Source: Tipula vernalis
Taxonomy: Eukaryota; Arthropoda; Insecta; Diptera; Tipulidae
Assembly (NCBI GenBank): GCA_958295665.1
Contig: OY282560.1
Location: 48,980,333 to 49,044,332 of the forward strand
Reading direction: 5' to 3'
DNA: 64,000 nucleotides
The stretch's first letter is position 1. The number at the start of each line of letters is the position of its first letter. Shown one piece after another: positions 43,101 through 54,356 of the stretch. The position numbers were made by a program, and so were the translations under genes. The notes below the pieces were generated by a model. It had not been told where the DNA came from. It saw only the letters and a list, made by a program, of their open reading frames with translations, and made no database searches.

Positions 43101-44559
43101 TTTTTTTTTTTTAATTTTAGCTAAGACTCAAAAATGATGTGATTCTCATCTTCCTGTTCTCGTAATTAAAAATTTTGCTCAGCAAGAAAAAAAGTCGAAT
43201 CTGGCAGTTAAAACATACGGACTGGACGTACAAATTGCTATAGGGAAAATTTGCAAACCAACATGATGTGATCGTTTAAGTTTGTAATTTTTTGATCAGA
43301 TTAACCTTTTTGTTTATTTATTTCTATGCTATCTGTTGTAGGGCCCGAGGCTCTTCTAACGCTTTCGCAGTTTGCTTTTAACGTCCTACCTGTTAAGCCC
43401 ATTTTGAGTAAGCTACCTCCACATTGCTAAGCTACGTCCCAGCCTTTAGTACTGGATATGAAAGGTGGGACGGTTCATGGATTCTGCTCTCCAGTGGGGA
43501 GTCAGAGATGGGTTCCTTGCTACAGACCAAAGTCATGTATATAGGTAAAAAAATGAGAGTCTATATTTTAATTACTAAAGGGAGAGAAAATTTTAATAAA
43601 CCGGACAAATAAAAGTGGCCAAGGAGGTATTATAATTCCTTCAAAAACCATCTGTAACCAAGCCTGTAAGTTCCTCGATACGCCTACGTTTAAGGCGATC
43701 ACATTGGCGACGATATGTCAAGAAAATAGAATTAATGACGAATACGGCGAACACTTTTTGAAATCAATTTTTGTGCAATCAATGCAATGCAATGCATTTT
43801 TGTGCCTTGATGATGAAAAATGCCTAATTGATTCCCGAAATGATTGTGTTACTTTTCCAACAAATTTCTGTTCAGTGGTTCTGTTAAGTCGATGTTTTAA
43901 AGTTAGACGCATTTCCATTTAAATCTCGAAATTCAAAATATGCTATCTGGTATCGCTACAAAATTCAAATCAATCAACAGTCACCAATACCGATCAGGTG
44001 GTATTCTAACACAGAGTTTCTTAACTCAATCGAAATTATGCAATGGACCTCGATTATAAACTGTTCTATAAAAAACGAAAATGTATTCATTTCACGGATT
44101 TCACTAATACCGTCCGACAGATTAATCGAGTTCAAACGTTACTGTTTCCTATTCGAAATATGGCAAAACACGAAACAATATGTGTATCCAAAAGCATCGT
44201 CCCAAAAAATTTGAATGAAAAATAAACTTCTGCAATCCTTCAGAAAAAATTACAAATGAACCCGTACAAAGCCAGCTATCTCCTAGGATATAAGATTTTA
44301 GTCTAATCTGACCAAAATGTTGATGTTATCAACTTTTGCAAGAAAATGATGAAAACGATTTTCTTAAGCAACGTTCATTATGTTGTGCTATCTTAAAAGA
44401 AAATAGCTATTTACGGAACCAGTTAGGAAATGTCTCGCTCCTCCCTAAATTCCTCTCTTATGAGTTTATGGTACAATTTTATAATCCAAACCATATAAAA
44501 AATTACTTTTGAGGTCAATGATTACGAATTTGCAGTCAAAAAAATTAATTCAAAATGGC
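43101..44559. other. No recognised gene, one GC-richer patch
   Basis: About 43335-43560 has distinctly higher GC than its surroundings and carries a frame 43424-43612 (SYVPAFSTGYERWDGSW, then LLSSGESEMGSLLQTK). I recognise no family in it. It could be an exon or transposon relic, but stops in the neighbouring frames and the absence of context leave it open. 43700-44225 holds further short frames without motifs. Confidence 0.35.
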
Positions 44560-45500
44560 GGTTCCAATATGGGCTTTGTTATTAGTTGTATTCAAATAAC
44601 CATTTTGATCATAAACTCGTAATCAGTAACTCCAAAAATATAGCCCATGAAGTTGGGAGCAAAAATTCTATTTAGGTTAGGAAATATGGCCGCTGTGAAA
44701 GTTACTGCTAGATGTCGCACGATGTTGCGGAATATACCGTTGGAAAAGGCGGCAGGAAAAGACTAACATTATTCACAACATATATAATTATTCACCATGG
44801 TGTGGTGAAAAACAACATGCAGTATACCATTGTAAAGATTTTGCCAAATGGAACAATTTTGAAGTTGTCGAAATCTCCGTTATGGCGCTGATGGGCGATA
44901 TGTATATTTGTCACTTGCAGTTCTCGCAGAGACTTGAAAGACCTCGGTTTAAATATTACTCACCACTCACATAAATTCACCACAGTGAGGTGAGATTCAG
45001 TCAATTTTACTGACATGGAATTAGTACTGTTACAAACATCTTGATCGAGAGACGCAAAAAACCCTAAACTTTTTTACCATTAAGTAAAAAGCCTTTTTCC
45101 GGTCGAATATTAGCGTGCTATACATCGTTTTAAAGGTCTAGTTATCAAATTAATCAGTAAAGCGATGATTGCATATACACTTGTTTGATCACTTTTAGAA
45201 GTCGCGTAAACTTTGAAATAGTTGTGTTGGAAAGACCTTCTTCTTATAGGGATGCAAAGAAATCTTGAACCTTTTTTCCTCTCCTATAAAAATTCACCAT
45301 GATGAGGTGAAAATTAATTTTTTGAGCCAATACAACTGTGTAACATGTCGTTCAATTCAATGTTTCCTGGCTCCCATATCTCTTGCACTTACAAAGAGTG
45401 TCGTAGTGGATTGCGTAAATTAAAAGCCTCAGGTTAATCAAGAATCATAACTACTTCCCACTCTTACAAAAATTTACCCTGCCGAAAATTTACCGTTAAT
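44560..45500. repeat. Repeated segment with TTCACC...GGTGAA dyads
   Basis: Three imperfect palindromes of the same design lie at about 44794 (ttcaccatggtgtggtgaa), 44978 (ttcaccacagtgaggtga) and 45294 (ttcaccatgatgaggtgaa), each preceded by 'ataaaaatt' or 'cataaatt' type sequence. A weaker 'atttacc' pair follows near 45475. Between them are loosely similar blocks ('ttggaaag', 'ctcgcagag', 'tcttgaacc'), so an eroded tandem repeat of 190-310 bases is possible. Confidence 0.45.
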
Positions 45501-47454
45501 CCCGTTAGTTATCAAAGTTACCGGAACGGCGCTGTTCATGGTTATATCTGTTTCTAACGTAAACATTTTATATAGGCTGAGCAATGGCACTTGAGGCATT
45601 TTAGTTATAAAATTCACTATTATAGCGCTGGTAGCAGGTCCACCGGTTTGGTTACCATGCAGCAGCCGTATCCACAGCCGTGAAGAACTATCAGTAAAAA
45701 GACCAGCTAACAATTTGACGACACAATTGGAGAATGTTGCAAATTCACAACAAAAAATTCTTAAAACGTAGCATTAAAACGACTCGCACATGGGGGTCAC
45801 CTTTTGTGTCAAAACAAATTTCACCATACATTTACCTTTATAAAGTCGTTTATGATATTTTCGCGATTCGTCTCGATGAGAACGAGAACATTTTTTTTTT
45901 TTTTTTGTGTGTGTGGAGAAGAAAATCTTGTATACAAATATTTACTTTCTATTGAAAATCCTAATTAACATTTTGTTTAATGGTTGCTTATAATTTATGA
46001 TAAAGCACGAATTTTTTTTAGCGCTGACATAAACACGATTTTTATGCTTTATTTTGTAAGTAATGATCGAACATCATTGGAAATTAATGCTTAAAACAAT
46101 TGAAATCACTTTCTCGTGTTTCATTGGAATTTTGCATAGCGCAATTTACCATCGTTGATATGAATGCTGATTAGACGCACATTTCGACATGAAAAACTAA
46201 CGAATGTATGCCCGTTAACATCAAATTCGTTACACTGGTTTGCTGAACAAAGAAATCGGTATACATATGTACGTAATAAAAAATTACTTTACAGAATTTT
46301 AATTAAAAGATTTAATTACGTTGTAATTGGCAACAATCGTGATTTCAATGACATATATAAAAGGCAAGTGCGCGAAATATAAATAAGCATTTATTGTTAT
46401 TTATGTCGAAATGTAATTACATTTATGGTAAGATGTTATGGTACATTTATATGATCGATATAAAAAAAAACTCTCACCCCATAGGGGCAATCAATAAAAA
46501 TTCGTTTCGTATGGTATAAGATATCCAACCAATCAAATTGCACCACCAATGATCGATGTGATTCTATATTTATCAGAAAACCGGATACAGAATTTAATTT
46601 GTCATTTTTATTTTAAACGATCGAACTTTCATTCTCATTGTTAAAATGTAAAATGTACAAGAGGCTAAACCTTTTCCCTTTTAAACACATTTCACTTTTT
46701 TTTTTCTTTAATATTTTGGCACGTTCAATTATTATTCGATCAACACGAAACGGTGATCTACAAAAAAAAACCAAACATTTTTGTTATTGTCATATTTTTT
46801 ATGAAGGCCTCAAATAGTAAAGTTTGAGTTTGACGGTGTATAAGTATGGGAAAGGTTTACCTTTCGAAAGATGTCTAAAATTTGCAATCTAATCGTGATT
46901 TTTTTTTGTGGTTTAGATTAAGTGCAATTTTTAAATATAGCTGGAAGGTGTACTTAATTGGAGTTAATTTTTTTAACGTACATAGGTGATGTGACAGGTG
47001 ATTGTCAAACGTGCGTTAGTAAAATGTAAGATGATTAATTGGAAGGCGTGCCCAGTGACTGTACTTTCTCAATCCTACTTTATTTGTAACAAACTCGTGA
47101 AGAATTTAGAATTGTATTAATTATAAAACTAAGCTAAAAATTTAAAAATTACTTTAAGCTGTCTCCCCGTATTGCTCTTACTTTTTCCAAACCACTTTTC
47201 TGCATCCTTTGAAGGTCGCTTAGTCCGAAAACAAGCCCGTCCGTCTGTATGCAATTGAAGAGAATTGAAAAGCTTTTGAAACGTGTACGTAAATAGGATC
47301 GGGTACCAGCCATACGAATTGACCCAAAACCACGTGAGTTTCGATTCATGTTGACTAAATTTTGATTTGATGCTTGATTTACTCAATGTCAAAGTCAAAT
47401 CCTTCTAAATCTAGTCGTATTCGTGTTAATTGTGATGACGGAATAACGGAATGA
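45501..47454. other. No recognised gene
   Basis: The sequence is AT-rich and mostly unique, with a T run at 45890-45906 followed by a short gtgtgtg. Minus-strand frames at 45474-45713 and 47129-47398 have no recognisable domain. Confidence 0.4.
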
Positions 47455-47560
47455 AAATTTCCTTAAATTTTAGCCGAAAAACACATTTTGGAAAAAAAGC
47501 CTTTTCGGGATGAAAATTTCGTGTTAATTTCTCATAAGTTTAACAAATAGGTTTTATAAA
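47455..47560 (+). repeat. Terminal-type repeat TR-x, copy 1
   Basis: This ~100-bp sequence contains 'ccttaaattttagccga', 'agccttttcgggatga', 'tttcgtgttaatttctc' and 'aacaaataggtttta'. It occurs inverted at 48285-48375 and 49125-49225 and in the same orientation at 49740-49830. The inverted pair 47455/48375 aligns almost end to end, like terminal inverted repeats of a ~0.9-kb unit. Confidence 0.75.
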
Positions 47561-47774
47561 CAAAACATTTGATTAAATGATACAAAACCAAGTTATGCAT
47601 ATATAAAAAGACCGAATTCCCCACGCACATGTGCAAGAAATTTAACGGCAGATTAATAAAGTGCGTACAGGTGATACACATAATTCATTTCTCCTGTTAG
47701 TACCTAAGAAATACAGTAAAGACATTAACACACAAATATTAGGGTCGTGATATTTAAAAGCCGGATGCTTATAT

Positions 47775-48165
47775 TTTTCACCTTTGGTAAACCTTTTCAA
47801 TGAATAACCTATCAGTTGCGATAATACAGTACAACATGCTGCATTTGATGCGTCAGCTTTTAACCGAAATCGTCGACCAAAACACGTTGAAATACTTTTA
47901 TTAAATTCCTATTGTAGCGTCTCAGAGAATATTCAAATACAACTAAGCCACTGACATATAAAAATGAAGCCTCTGGTGTTAATCCGCTAGTTGCAATTAT
48001 GAAAACTATTCGGTGATACTTTTAAGCCAAATGGTAAACATTTAAAATAGTAATGACCTGAATCAGAATAAAATGCAGTTAGTGTATGTGGTCCAGGTTT
48101 AATTTCAATTTGGTGGAAACCGGATTTTAAACCCAAAATTGATAAAAATTCTCAGCAATGGGAAT
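47775..48165 (-). pseudogene. Gypsy RT/RNase H relic, copy 1
   Basis: Minus-strand reading matches copy 2 (48592-48990): LDLKTGFHQIEI-like start, GHYYFKCLPFGLK, and YVSGLVV where an RT has Y-x-D-D (the codons at about 47945-47958 are degraded). A shortened thumb then leads to RPFRLKADASNTACGTVLSQ-like RNase H sequence. Copy 1 has more stops than copy 2. It is part of a tandem duplication with a period of about 810 bases. Confidence 0.75.
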
Positions 48166-48587
48166 GTATCTCTATCTGATTCTAACAGAAGAGATGAATT
48201 ATATGTGGAGGGCGATGCCGTTCAATTTCTTGCACATGTAGGGAATTCGGTAATTTTTTACATTTGTTTACATAACTTTTACGTAACCTATTTGTTATAC
48301 ATACGAGGAGTTAGCAAGCAATTTTCTTCCCGAAAAGGCTTTTTTTTAATATGTGTATCTCGGCAAAAAATTAAGGAAATTTTCATTCCATCCTTAAAAA
48401 AATATTCAAAACTCAAAGGGAAATTGATTGAGAGTTGTGAATAAACACTAAGAAGTCAAATAAATTTCTATATATCTTGCATCGATCTCACAAAGAAGTC
48501 ATGAGGCTTAAGAGTGAAAATTGCCATTAAGCCCCATTATTTCTTAATGAGGCTCGAGTTTTGAATTGCTTAACGGTTAAGATCCTA
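48139..48587 (-). repeat. Rest of duplicated unit 1, including TR-x copy 2 (inverted)
   Basis: Beyond the RT relic, unit 1 continues with sequence that recurs in unit 2: 'gggaattcggtaat', TR-x in inverse orientation at 48285-48375 ('ttcccgaaaaggcttttt', 'atgtgtatctcggc'), then 'gggaaattgattgagagttg', 'catcgatctca' and 'gaattgcttaacggttaag'. A 101-codon plus-strand frame at 48139-48444 runs through this segment; it is not conserved in unit 2 and is antisense to the RT relic, so I do not treat it as a gene. Confidence 0.65.
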
Positions 48588-48591
48588 CCTT

Positions 48592-48990
48592 TGGTAAACC
48601 TTTTCAATAAATAAGCTATCAGTGAATCGTGACCTTTCAGTTGTGATAATACAGTACCACATGCTGTATTTGATGCGTCAGCTTTTAACCGAAATGGTCG
48701 ACCAAAAAACGTTGAAATGCTTTTATTAAATTCCTATTGTAGCGTTTTAGAGAATTTTCAATTATAACTAAGCCACCGACATATAAAAATAAAGCCTCTG
48801 GTGTTAATCCGCCCGTATTGCAATTGTGAAAACTAGTCGGTGATACTTTTAAGCCAAATGGTAAACATTTAAAATAGTAATGACCTAAATCAGAATAAAA
48901 TGGAGTTAGTGTACGTGGTCCAGGTTTAATTTCAATTTGGTGGAAACCGGTTTTTAAATCTAAAATTGATAAAAATTCTCAGCAATGGGA
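48592..48990 (-). pseudogene. Gypsy RT/RNase H relic, copy 2
   Basis: On the minus strand it reads FLSILDLKTGFHQIEIKPG, then PFYSDLGHYYFKCLPFGLK, VSPTSFHNC and ALFLYVGGLVIIENSLKRY. After NLIKAFQRF the sequence passes directly into RPFRLKADASNTACGTVLSQ, i.e. RT palm joined to the RNase H active-site segment, with the thumb and connection lost. The catalytic Y-x-D-D box reads YVGG (about 48763-48785), so both metal-binding Asp residues are gone. The wording is Ty3/Gypsy type. No LTR was recognised. Confidence 0.8.
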
Positions 48991-49451
48991 ATGTATCTCC
49001 ATTATAGTTTTTCTTGGATTCTAACAGGAGAGATGAATTATGTGGGGAATGAATTATCGAGAGTATCACCTGCCATTCAATTTCTTGCATATGTAGGGAA
49101 TTCGGTAATATTTTACATTTTTTACATATCTTTTACGTAAACTATTTGTTATACATACGAGAAGTTAGCAAGAAATTTTCTTCCCGAAAAGGTTTTTTTT
49201 TTAATATGTGTATCTCGGCTGTCAAAATGGCAATTTTCATTTCGTCCAGAACAAAACTCTTAACCAAACGGTATTCATCCCGAAAAATTATTTTAGGGAA
49301 ATTGATTGAGAGTTGACACTAAGAAGTCAAATAAATTTCTATATGTCGTGCATCGATCTCATAAAGAAGTCATGAGGCTAAAGAGTGAAAATTACCATTA
49401 AGCCCCATGATTTTTAAATGAGGTTCGAGTTTTGAATTGCTTAACGGTTAA
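48991..49451 (-). repeat. Rest of duplicated unit 2, including TR-x copy 3 (inverted)
   Basis: The same blocks as in 48139-48587 occur in the same order: 'gggaattcggtaat' near 49098, inverted TR-x at 49125-49225, 'gggaaattgattgagagttg' near 49297 and 'gaattgcttaacggttaag' ending at about 49452. Unit 2 has ~50 extra bases near 49220-49290. Confidence 0.7.
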
Positions 49452-49739
49452 GAAGTCGGATACCAAATGCCATTTCACGGACTGAGATCGGCGCAAGAAA
49501 TTTCGAAATTGGTCGTAATTCATTGTAAATATTATGTAAGACGTTTTCGGTAATTTTGGCCTTAACCCCCGAGATGTCTTAATGAGTCTCGGGTTTTAAA
49601 TTGTTTTTGAATGAAGAAGCCAGGTATCATATGTCAATTAAGGAGATCATTATCTGATATCAATGCAGGTAATATAGAAATTGAAGTTAAACCTGTTAGT
49701 GTTCATTCTATCAATAAATATTTAGTTTACTATGCGGTC

Positions 49740-49830
49740 AAATCTCTTAAATTTTAGCCGAGAGACATATTTTGAAGAAAAAAGCCTTTTCGGGATGACA
49801 ATTTCTTGCTAACTTCGCACACGTTTACTA
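49740..49830 (+). repeat. Terminal-type repeat TR-x, copy 4
   Basis: 'tcttaaattttagccgaga', 'agccttttcgggatga', 'caatttcttgctaacttcg' and 'cacgttta' follow each other as in copy 1. The words 'ttcgggatgacaatttc' and 'gctaacttc' also resemble the outer end of the foldback element at 55391-55420 (ttcgggctgacatttcac, gctaacttcacc). Confidence 0.7.
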
Positions 49831-51390
49831 TATTTAAAATTGTTGTCAAATTGTAATAATTTTTGTACGATTTGAAATTGATATTGCAATTTCTTAAGAA
49901 GCGATTGAATTAACATTATACAATCGTAATTATCAGAGATGGCTTGATTAATTTAATTTGGTTTTGGAATCGAAATACCAGCCTCACCAATGCAGACTTT
50001 AAGTTGTCAAAGGTTTCGTTAGTTTAACGTAGTATAGGAAAAGCCCCCAACTGAGCTGATTTCTGTTTTTCCGCTTGAGGGCGATAATCGTTTCTCATTC
50101 CATGTGAGTTTTTTTCTATGTCGGCGTTTTTCCGTGTGCGCTTTGTTCTTGTGCGTATTTTGTATATCGTTGAAGTATTTTCTGTGGCTAAATTTCTTGT
50201 GCACTTTTTTCTTTTTCGCTTTTATATAAGTATATATACAACTATTCTAAGTATAAAACATTGCGTAAAGCAAGAGTTGAGGTTCGACTCATTGTTAGCA
50301 CTTTGAATACAATTGTATCCAATTGCATAGAATTGAAATTCTCTGAAATTTTTTAATAATATCTCTTTTTAGCGATTAAATTGGGACCAAACTAAGTAAT
50401 AATTACTTACGAATCGGCTCCTCCTCAGTAAATGGCCGAACTTACGAAATTAACGAAAAAATACAAAACAAAAATTAAAAAGCGCCCAGGGGTAGATTAT
50501 TCAGAAAACATCTGCTTAGGCTATATTTTGTAATTTGAAGTATAGATAATACACTAAACCCATGCAGATGTTTTAAGATGTTTTGACCCGGCTTTCGTAT
50601 TTTTTCTGTAAGTGGTTCACAGACACACATTTTTTTAACGTCGTTAAATTGAGTTTCCACCATCCGTTCCCCGTTATTTGGTTCTCAAAAACTCAAAAAA
50701 TTCAGTGCTTACGATTCGCCCTCATGCTGATCCTGCACCATGCTTGGTTGTACCAAACAAATTGATTGTTCTGGATTTATTACCAGAAAAAGATGTTTAC
50801 AGCGTGTAATGGAACGTATTAAATTTTTTCTATTTTACCGTAGACGTTAATTTATATTAATTGTAACTAAATTATTCCGGTTAAAGCGAATATGAATTAA
50901 ACAAAATAATAAATTGTGTGGTAAAGAATGTTTATTATTGAGTAGGTCGGTGAATCTGGAACTGTATTACGTTTTGCTTAATTTTGTTATGTAAATCGGT
51001 ATGTTTATGTTTTTTCGTTTTTGTTGTGCGGCTGCTTTTTAAAAATGCGTACGGTAAATATTAGTTACGGAAATAAACGATTGAAAAAAAAAATTATTTG
51101 AATAGCGAGGGCGAAAAACGTTTGTTTTACGCACGAGATTGAAACGTTAAATGAGGCAATTGTTGACATACCTTCCAAAATGGCCTTTCTTCAAGTGCGT
51201 TATCGTTATTTCATCGAAACCATCGACGCTATATGAGAAACATACTAGAAGATTACAATCTCTTTACTTATACATAGACCAGTGTGAATTATTTCACACA
51301 AAGTTTAGCTACATAAATTAACGAAAAGTATACGTGTACTGAAAAAGTGTAGACCTACATCAAAATGTGTAAATAACCTATAGAACCAGG
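49831..51390. other. No recognised gene
   Basis: The sequence is AT-rich and unique. Frames of about 60 codons on both strands near 50019-50306 and 50475-50765 overlap each other and show no motif. Confidence 0.4.
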
Positions 51391-51394
51391 AGGT

Positions 51395-51567
51395 ATAGGG
51401 TGATATTTTCATAAAATAGACAGGTCAAGCTTTCCGAAACATTTTTTGTTATTAAAATACAAAAAATTGGACATTTTGTGCAAAAGACTATACCTGCTGA
51501 AATTACCACAACACTATGGCCATTTTACAAAATCCAGAGATGTTACCAGGTGTAGGCCTATATTTCC
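51395..51567 (-). repeat. Satellite D, inverted unit
   Basis: 'gacaggtcaagctttccgaaa' starting near 51420 and 'ctatggccattttacaaaat', 'cagagatgttaccaggtgta' and 'ggcctatatttccata' near 51514-51567 are reverse complements of the forward units that follow. The orientation switches at about 51568. Confidence 0.85.
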
Positions 51568-53265
51568 ATAAAATAAATTGTTTTGGCAAGCTTGACCTGT
51601 CCACCTTGTAGAAATAAACATTGGAAACATCTCTGAAATTTTGGAAAATGGCCATAGTGTAGCAGGTTTCAACATTTTTAGTGATTTTCACAATTTTCAA
51701 AAACACGTCAAACTTGCCCAACGCTTTTTATCTTAACAACAAAAATTGTCTTAGCGTAGCGTAGAATCAGGTTTGAACATTTTGAGTGATTTTCACAATT
51801 TTCAAAAATTGGTCGAACATGCCCAGCCCTTTTTATCTAAATAACAAAAAACATCTTGACCTGTCCATTTTATAGAAATATAGGCCTACATACACCTGGT
51901 AACTACTCTGAAATTTTGGAAAATGACCATAGTGTAGCATCAGGTTTGAATATTCTGAGTGATTTTCACAATTTTCAAAAATGCGTCGTTCCGGTCCAAC
52001 CCTTTTATCTTAATAACAAATATTTTCTTAACCTGTCCACTTTATGGAAATATAGGCCCACATCTGATAACATCTCTGAGATTTTAGAAACTGGCCGTAG
52101 TGTAGCAGGTTTGAACATTTTGAGTGATTCCCACAATTTTCAGAAACGCGTCGAACATGCCCAACTAATTTTATCTTAATAACAAAAATTGTTTCGGAAA
52201 GGTTGACCTGTCCACTTAATGGAAATATAGGCCGACACGAGGTAACATCTCTGAGATTTTGGAAAAAGGTTATAGTGCAGCATCAGGTTTGAACATTTTG
52301 AGTGATTTTCACAATTTTCCAAAACACGTCGAACATACCCAACGCTTTTTATCTTAACAGCAAAATTTGGCTTGGCGTAGTGTAGCATTAGGTTTGAACA
52401 TTTTGAGTGATTTTCACAATTTTCAGAAACGCATCAAACATGCCCAACCCTTTTTATCTTAATTACAAATATTGTCTTAGCCTGTCTACTTAATGGAAAT
52501 ATAGGCCCACAAGAGCTAACATTTCTGAGGTTTCGGAAAATGGCCTTAATGTAGCATCAGGTTTGAACATTTTGAGTGATTTTCAAAATTTTCAAAAATG
52601 CACCGAACATGCCCAACCCTTTATATCTTAATAACAAAAAATATCTTGACCTGTCCACTTTATGGAAATAAAGGCCCACACGAGGTAGCATCTGATTTGA
52701 ACATTTTGAGTGATTTTCACAATTTCCAAAAATGCGTCGAACATGCCCAACCTTTTTTATCTTACTAACCAAAACTGTTTCGGAAAGCTTGATCTGTCCA
52801 CATAATGAAAATATAGGCCGACACGAGGTAACATCCCTGAGATTTGGGAAAATGACCATAGTGTAGCATCAGGTTTGAACATTTTGAGTGATTTTCACAA
52901 TTTTCAAAAATGCGTCGAACAGGCTCAACCCTTTTTATCTTAATAACAAAAATTGTTTCGGAAAGCTTGATGTATCCGCTTTATGGAAATATAAGCCCAC
53001 ACATAGTGTAGCATCATGTTTGAACATTTTGAGTGATTTTTACAATTTTCAAATATGCGTCTAACAATGCCCAATCGTGTTTATCTGAACAGCAAAAGAT
53101 TGTTTCGGAAAACTTGACCTGTCCACTTTATAGAAATATGGGCCCATACGAGGTAACATCTCTGAGATTTTCGCTATATCGTAGCAGCGATTTCAACTGG
53201 CTTATCCTTTTTCACATTTTACAAAAATTTGTCGAACATGCCCAAGTCTTTTTATTTAAATGACA
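51568..53265 (+). repeat. Satellite D, ~178-bp units, forward
   Basis: Anchors 'attttgagtgattttcacaa' or close variants lie at about 51670, 51778, 51950, 52117, 52295, 52400, 52567, 52702, 52882 and 53022. Full units are about 165-180 bases; several shorter intervals (about 105 and 135-140) are units with internal deletions. Each full unit also has 'gcgtcgaacatgcccaaccc', 'ggaaagcttgacctgtccac', 'ggaaatataggcccacac' and 'taacatctctgagattttgg'. Long frames within it (for example 51856-52179 and 52557-52859) are repeat-derived and not genes. Confidence 0.92.
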
Positions 53266-53809
53266 AAATTTTTTTCGAAAAACTTTAATAAAATTATTAA
53301 TAATTCTTAAAACTTTTGAGAGATTTAAATACTTGGCATTCTTGAAATTGCTTGAATTTGTTAAACTAAAAAGATGTTTTCTTAAAATTTTTTAGAAAAC
53401 TAACGTTTTATTTTCTAACTTTTAAATTGCTTGAAACCTTTGTCCCTTTTAAATTCATAAACATACTTAAAAATCTAAATAACTTCATAAATTTCTTTTA
53501 TTATCGTTCAATTATTTTAGGTATTCCTTTTCGTCTTTAATTTTGTAAAATTTGAAATTCTAAAATTTGTTCTAGCTCGTCAATTCTGCAAAATTTTACA
53601 ACGTATTGAAAATTTCTAATATTCTTGAAATTCTGAAAACCTAAAAATTCTTAGAATCTGTAAATTAATTAAATCCGTAAATTTTTAATATTCTAAACTA
53701 TTTAAAATTTTGGTTTAAAAATTCTAAAGATCAAGAAATTTAATAAAATTTTTAAAATTTTATAATCTCGTGTCGCTCCTTTATTTCGACATGTTTCTTT
53801 GTCATACAT
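53266..53809. other. AT-rich spacer with 'ttaaaattct' words
   Basis: Words built from aaattctt, ttaaaattt and ttgaaattc recur irregularly. No gene and no clear period were seen. Confidence 0.4.
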
Positions 53810-54356
53810 AAAGTCGGTGAATTTAGCCCGAAATATCAGCCCCAATTGTTGGTTCGTTTCTCGGATAAAATGTAGCTATCCCAAAAAATTGTAAATTTTT
53901 GTAAAAAGTGTTGGCTCATCCCGAAAAAAATATTATAATTCAAATGTATCTAACACGAAAAACAAAACAAGTTTAATCCAAATGAAAATTAATAAATTTC
54001 TTAAAAAATATTTGTAATAAAAAAATTAATTTCTATAAGAGTAAAGCCATTCAACATATTCTACAAATTTTCATAGCTATCCTAATGTATGTTCTGTTGG
54101 TAGTGTATTCCATTTACTATGAAGAAACCTTAAGTTATATACTGCCAATACTAGATACAATGCTTAAAGATTTTGTATTTGGGAGGATAGGCCAAGAAGC
54201 TAGTTAAGAGGTAATCAGCATCCCTGGTTCAAATCATGGAAATAAGCATAAGATTTTTGAAAATTTGTGTTTTTAGTGTAGTGCATGTGATATGGAGAAA
54301 CCTTAAATTATAAAGAGCCAATATTAGCTGAAAATTAAATTCTGCGTGGCGATACT
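53810..54356 (+). repeat. Left inverted arm of foldback element
   Basis: It contains, in order, 'cggataaaatgtagctatcc', 'ggctcatcccgaaaaaaat', 'caaatgtatctaacacgaa', 'taagagtaaagccattcaac' and 'ccttaagttatatactgcc', all present inverted in the right arm. It continues after an insertion with 'gtgatatggagaaacc', 'aaagagccaata' and 'tggcgatacta'. The outermost ~50 bases differ more between arms than the inner part. Confidence 0.88.
54165..54283 (+). repeat. Arm-specific insertion with tRNA-like promoter boxes
   Basis: About 118 bases interrupt the left arm after 'actagatacaat' and are absent from the right arm, where 'actagatgcaat' is followed by 'tcgcacgtgatatgg'. The insert contains 'aggccaagaagc' (A-box-like) and, 35-40 bases further, 'ggttcaaatc' (B-box-like), the two internal RNA polymerase III promoter elements of tRNAs and tRNA-derived SINEs. 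It is too short to be a full tRNA gene plus tail with confidence, and no folding was computed. Confidence 0.45.

Noticed and set aside
48139..48444. 101-codon plus-strand frame as a gene
   Set aside because: It starts antisense to an RT relic, runs through a repeated terminal-type sequence and is not conserved in the duplicate unit.
51503..52859. Long frames on both strands within satellite D as genes
   Set aside because: All fall in the tandem repeat and repeat its text; frame openness follows from the monomer composition.
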